From positions 61,895,606 through 61,959,605 of the forward strand of contig CM046854.1 in the NCBI GenBank assembly GCA_025617745.1: a stretch of 64,000 bases of DNA, given 5' to 3'. Both the position numbers and the translations under genes were made by a program. The notes beneath the pieces are model-generated. The model did no database searches. It saw nothing but the letters and a program-made list of their open reading frames with translations, and had not been told where the DNA came from. This DNA comes from Heliocidaris erythrogramma. Lineage: Eukaryota; Echinodermata; Echinoidea; Camarodonta; Echinometridae. Below, in pieces: positions 38,801 through 44,800 of this stretch. Every line of letters begins with the position of its first letter. The stretch's first letter is position 1.

Positions 38801-41800
38801 TGGGGGGTGGGGGAAGGGGGGGGGGGGGGGGGGAGGAGGAGGGGGTGATTGTTTTTTGTTTGGCTACCAGTCAGATTTGATTATTTTTGCCATATTAAAC
38901 TCTTATATAAGTTATTCTATCCGATGGTATAACAAAAATAATTATACGCTAGGAGATCTATTATGGTTGGATTTACAAGTTCAAGAGGTCTTTCTCTAAT
39001 TCCTATCAGCTTAAGGGAAAGAAAAAGAAAAGGAAAAGAAAAATGGGAAAGCAAAAGAAAGGAAGAGCTCTATAATAATGCATAATATTTCAACGTAGTC
39101 TCCTTTAAAAAAAAAAATCTGAAATAATATCTTAAACTTGAGCACAGATTCTTACTGCCAAGAGAACAATTTTAGCTCTGACCTCTAACAACTTTTTTTT
39201 TTTGAGGGGGTGGTTATGTTATCATTAATGTTTATCCAACCCTACAGTGTCAGCTTATGATGACTTTCAACAAGCCTATCTATTTAAGAAACATGAAATG
39301 TAGCATTAACCATGTTTTGATTTTGAGCTCTCAAGTATCAGTAGCCTAGTGGTAATAATTTTTCTTCATTCCACAGCATACACAGCTCTTAAACTGGGTC
39401 CATCGGGGACACCTCGCTCGCCCATCATTGCTCCTGAAAACTTGACGTTTTTCACCAGACTTGGATCAATCGGCAGGGGTGACTTCGGCGGTGTCTGGAA
39501 GGGAGAACTCCGCTCAAATCAAGGACAAGTGGACGTTGCTATCAGACAAATTCCAGGTGAGTTATTAATAAGAAACATAGTTTCAAATATATTTAATTTT
39601 CAATCTAAAACAATATCATATTTTAGACGCCCCCTGTTCTATTATTTTATAACCATATGTGTGTTTCATGTATCAGAAAATTATTTTAGCCCATCAGTGT
39701 AGCTTGGGCCTCTGAGTCAAACCCATGTGATATTTCACGTTAAGCATTAAAAACCATATTCGAATTCTAACAAAGATTGTAACCTACAACCGAAGCGACG
39801 CCCCTCACCGCCCCCGTTGGAGACCCAAAACACTCAAACTTGAAGTAGAATCAGGATTTCGTCACTCTATCAATTTCAGGACACGCCTCTGATTTGTAAA
39901 ATTACTTCAACCATGTCACCCCTTTTTCTCACACTTGTCTGTTCGAAACTGATATCAAATATAGTTATATCAAGGTTATATCTCCTCTTAGATCAAGTGA
40001 CCAAATCAGCTAACGTGCTTCAATCTGTCAAGGTACTTTGTGATCTATCGGATCAACTGAATGTGGTCAAATGCCTTGGATATTGTCAACAGCAAGGTAA
40101 GAAATAACAATTACGTAGTGTATATTTCTTGACGACAGACTTTTGTGAATTCCATAAATGTTAATAAATTAAAACTAACCCGAATCGTAGAAATGAAGCA
40201 TAAAGTATATATATTTTTTTTTATTATGAGGAGCACAACCTTAAAGATGAATGATACAGCGAAAAACTATAAAAGTCTTACCAGGACAGTTTGAAAATCG
40301 AGTTTAAATGAAGACGTTTTCCTTTATCATGAAATATGATGTGAGGTATATTCATTATTGTTTGATACATACCATTTTGTCAATGCCATTGATGCAGGTA
40401 GCATTCTGTATGAGTTCATTTCTGGGGGCACACTATTAACCCATCTTCAGACTACAGGGGTACAAGGTCAACCTACATATGGCAACCTTAAACCAAACAA
40501 GGTTCGTGTGGATGAAGGCAGTTTACTCAACTTTGCCTGGCAGATAGCGAAAGGAATGGAGTTTCTTGCATCCAAGAAGGTATGAAACTCCCATATTTAT
40601 ATTCATGAAGTGTTTTATATATACACACAAGTGTAAAGTAAATAACATACACAACATCTTTGGCAACTCTCGTGGAAATAAATGAACATAATATATATAT
40701 ATATATATATATGTGAAAGAAATTGCGAGAATAACGTTGCGTAGCTCAATCAAAGTTCCCCAGAGCTGTCCTCCCTTTTTGAAATTTTTGCAAAGGCTGA
40801 AAAAATGTCTCCGCCGGGAATCGAACCCGGGTCGTTGGCTTAGAACGCCAATGCCTTAACCACTAGACCACGGAGACGGGTTAGTGGTTTCGGCGACACC
40901 AGATTCAGTTGACCGACAGATTGACAAATCCTCAACCTTATTAATTAATTCCTTTGTCGGGGGCAGGTGAGTTTTGAACAAAGACAAGCCGCGTGCCTCA
41001 GCTGGATCCAAGCGAATGCTTTGAATACATGTATACATTAGAATAATTATTAACAAGTGTAAGAAATTTTTAACATATACAACAGCTTTGGCAAATCTCG
41101 TGGAAATAAATACAAATGTGAAAGAAATTGCGAGAATAACGTTGCGTAGCTCAATCAAAGTTCCCCAGAGCTGTCCTCCCTTTTTGAAATTTTTGCAAAG
41201 GCTGAAAAAATGTCTCCGCCGGGAATCGAACCCGGGTCGTTGGCTTAGAACGCCAATGCCTTAACCACTAGACCACGGAGACGGGTTAGTGGTTTCGGCG
41301 ACACCAGATTCAGTTGACCGACAGATTGACAAATCCTCAACCTTATTAATTAATTCCTTTGTCGGGGGCAGGTGAGTTTTGAACAAAGACAAGCCGCGTG
41401 CCTCAGCTGGATCCAAGCGAATGCTTTGAATACATGTATACATTAGAATAATTATTAACAAGTGTAAGAAATTTTTAACATATACAACAGCTTTGGCAAA
41501 TCTCGTGGAAATAAATACAAATGTGAAAGAAATTGCGAGAATAACGTTGCGTAGCTCAATCAAAGTTCCCCAGAGCTGTCCTCCCTTTTTGAAATTTTTG
41601 CAAAGGCTGAAAAAATGTCTCCGCCGGGAATCGAACCCGGGTCGTTGGCTTAGAACGCCAATGCCTTAACCACTAGACCACGGAGACGGGTTAGTGGTTT
41701 CGGCGACACCAGATTCAGTTGACCGACAGATTGACAAATCCTCAACCTTATTAATTAATTCCTTTGTCGGGGGCAGGTGAGTAAAAAATTTCTTACACTT

Positions 41801-44800
41801 GTTAATAATTATTCCAATGTATACATGTATTCAAAGCATTCGCTTGGATCCAGCTGAGGCACGCGGCTTGTCTTTGTTCAAAACTCACCTGCCCCCGACA
41901 AAGGAATTAATTAATAAGGTTGAGGATTTGTCAATCTGTCGGTCAACTGAATCTGGTGTCGCCGAAACCACTAACCCGTCTCCGTGGTCTAGTGGTTAAG
42001 GCATTGGCGTTCTAAGCCAACGACCCGGGTTCGATTCCCGGCGGAGACATTTTTTCAGCCTTTGCAAAAATTTCAAAAAGGGAGGACAGCTCTGGGGAAC
42101 TTTGATTGAGCTACGCAACGTTATTCTCGCAATTTCTTTCACATTTGTATTTATTTCCACGAGATTTGCCAAAGCTGTTGTATATGTTAAAAATTTCTTA
42201 CACTTTTTTATATATATATATATATAAATTATGTATAACAATGCGCCCTCCCGGCTATTACCATAATGGCTTTATGGCAACACAAGGACTTGGGACCCTT
42301 GTTGTGCGGTTACACATTGTGGGGAAGAATTGCATAGTGGAGTCACCAGAGTGCTCAAACTGCGAGCAGCGAGCATAGCATATAACGCAAATAGTGAACG
42401 TCTCACATAGAGACTCTCCACGCAATCTAAGACAGTGCTCAAACTGCATGTGCAGCGAGCGTTAATACAAATTATGTATAACAATATATATATATATGCG
42501 TGTGTGTGTTTATGTGTGTAAAATGTAATGGTAAATGAAACAAAGGCAATGTGTAATTTACAGTTTAATTGCAATAAGCTTTCTGCTTTTATAGTGACAG
42601 TAAACTAAGCTCCTAAATAGCGCCAGGATTTGAAACACGTCTGTGTCTCTCATTTTCCCATCATGCCCCATTGTAGTTTGTAGAAGCTTGGAATGTACCT
42701 GCATTCAATTTTCCACATAATTTATGCAAAGTTAAAAATAATAATAGATAAATAAAAATAAATAAAATGTGCCTATTTTCCAAACAGCTGTTTGTCGAGA
42801 TTCAAAATAAAATGCAATTAAATTTCAAATTATAATCTCAATATAGCAGTTACTGTAACGTGGCGCTTTTCAGGTTTTACCAGTTTAATGCCATTTTAAG
42901 GCCCTTTTCCTGTTTCTGAGGAGAAATTGTCGGCCTTATGCCAAAAGGGCCTTAAGGCCATAGACTTTATACAGTGATAAGACCCTTTTGGCATAAGGAC
43001 GACGAAATACAGAACACAAACACGATACTAATATTCATGTATAAGTGCGAAACAGGTTATTTAGATTACAGCCAAGATTTAAAGCTACATTTATTGCTAA
43101 TTCCCTTGAAATTGTAAAAAATAGATCAAGCTGGTAGATTAGCTGGTAGATTAGCATAAAAAGCACAAGAAAAAAGATGAATATAAATGAGAAAAAGAAG
43201 AACTGAAAGAGAATGGGGGTAATGTACTACTGTAATGTATTATTGTAATGTAGGGTTATTAGACATGAAGAGCAAGGAGAACCAAAACTGTCGTATTTTC
43301 TTTTTTATGTGTCCGTCATAATTTTATAGATAATCCATGGAACTCTCTGTGCACACAATGTCTTACTAGATGGTAGAAAGCATTGCAAGTTATCGGACTA
43401 TGGTCTAGTCTCATCACTTTTCAGCAAGAGAGGTGTAAGTAGATGTTGGTATTTTATCTGTTTTTCAATAGCTTGAAGGGCCTAAATAAGTAATAACGAA
43501 ATCGTATATAGGAGATGAGTCATCATTTTTGAACTGTCCTTGTTCTTTAACGTCTGGACAGATTGGATTGACAAAGATAGTAGCTTGTTTGCGTGGATGC
43601 AGATGTCATTACATCTCGTTCAATTTTGATAACCCCACGTCTGACATGGTCCAGGTTCATGTATGATTTCCAAGCTATAATGATGTATTTGTATCTTTCT
43701 AGAGGTGAATTTTTACAGCAAAACCCTATTCTTGTTATATATGTAAATCAACATTCAAGCCACTGTAATTTGCTTTCATCTCCAAGACATCAGAGAGAAT
43801 AAGAACATTTGAAAACGACATGGTCATGTACTACGTCCAGATAAAATGTGTTATAAATCCTATAAAATGAGGGGGGGGGGGGGGAATGATTTAAAACTTC
43901 TGAATGAAGTAGTCATATCATCATAGTGACCGTTATTAAAATATTTTACCTTATTTTAGCTTATTTTACCTAAAGGCCTTACTGTGAAATGATGTGTAAA
44001 AGGAAATGACAAATTTAGCTGCGTGTTCATGTCAAGTGGAGTGCTTGATCAAACAGGAAAGAGAACGTAATTTTAATTCTCATGCCACTTCAACATTAAC
44101 GTTCATATTTTGCACGATTTCCCTTTAAGAATTGAATAATTACTATTTTTATATAGCTACCATCAAGATGGAGTTCACCGGAAACGATGTTATCTGGTGT
44201 CCACTCAAGGGAAGGAGATGTCTGGACTTTTGGCATCGTCTTGTGGGAAATTGCGACACTAGGTATGAAGCAAAGAATGCTTTGGTATTTTGTTATTGCA
44301 TATTTCATTGTATTTGATGGAATAAGAATATATTTATAACATCCCTTCCTTAATCGTGTAAGAGTGATCCCATGTTTGACCAAAAAATAAGTTTGATGCG
44401 GTTCACTACAAATTTCATTCTTTCTTAATGTTTTTGACTTGTGGCAAATCCCGAAATTTGTTTTGCATTAAAAACAAAGAGGATTAAACTATATGACCTG
44501 AATTCACAAAGGAGGTTTGTTTTAAACCATGGTTTAAACCCCCTCCTGGCCTTTTTAAGCGTACATGCGCTCGGAATCCGATCCAAACATATATTTTCTT
44601 TGAGCGCGCGCATGGGCAATGTGCGCATATTTACGCTCATTGGTACGCTTCCGGAGGTTTAAACCTTATCCGCGGTTTAAACTTCCTTTGTAAATTTGGG
44701 CCTATTGTGTAAAACCCTTCCGAGAAATTTCAAATATTGACGCCATCGACATCAAGCAAATCGCTCATGATGACGGTCTCCTGCGTCCACAAATCCTGTT

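Larger units (their letters stand above)
40629..42210. repeat. tRNA gene array: 405-bp tandem units plus inverted unit
   Basis: Units starting at ATGTGAAAGAAATTGCG (40711, 41116, 41521) repeat with an exact 405-bp period and near identity. A partial unit precedes them. At about 41783 the order turns and the unit is repeated in inverse orientation to about 42210. The array is bordered by (TA)n on both sides (40690-40711 and 42209-42226). Each unit has one tRNA gene. Confidence 0.9.

Noticed and set aside
40856..41563. Two identical 100-codon minus-strand frames
   Set aside because: They run through the tRNA genes in the 405-bp units and simply repeat because the DNA does.
44132..44317. 61-codon frame starting at an ATG in the kinase exon
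   Set aside because: Wrong frame. The kinase frame through 44157-44262 gives the conserved SRWSSPE and GDVW motifs.
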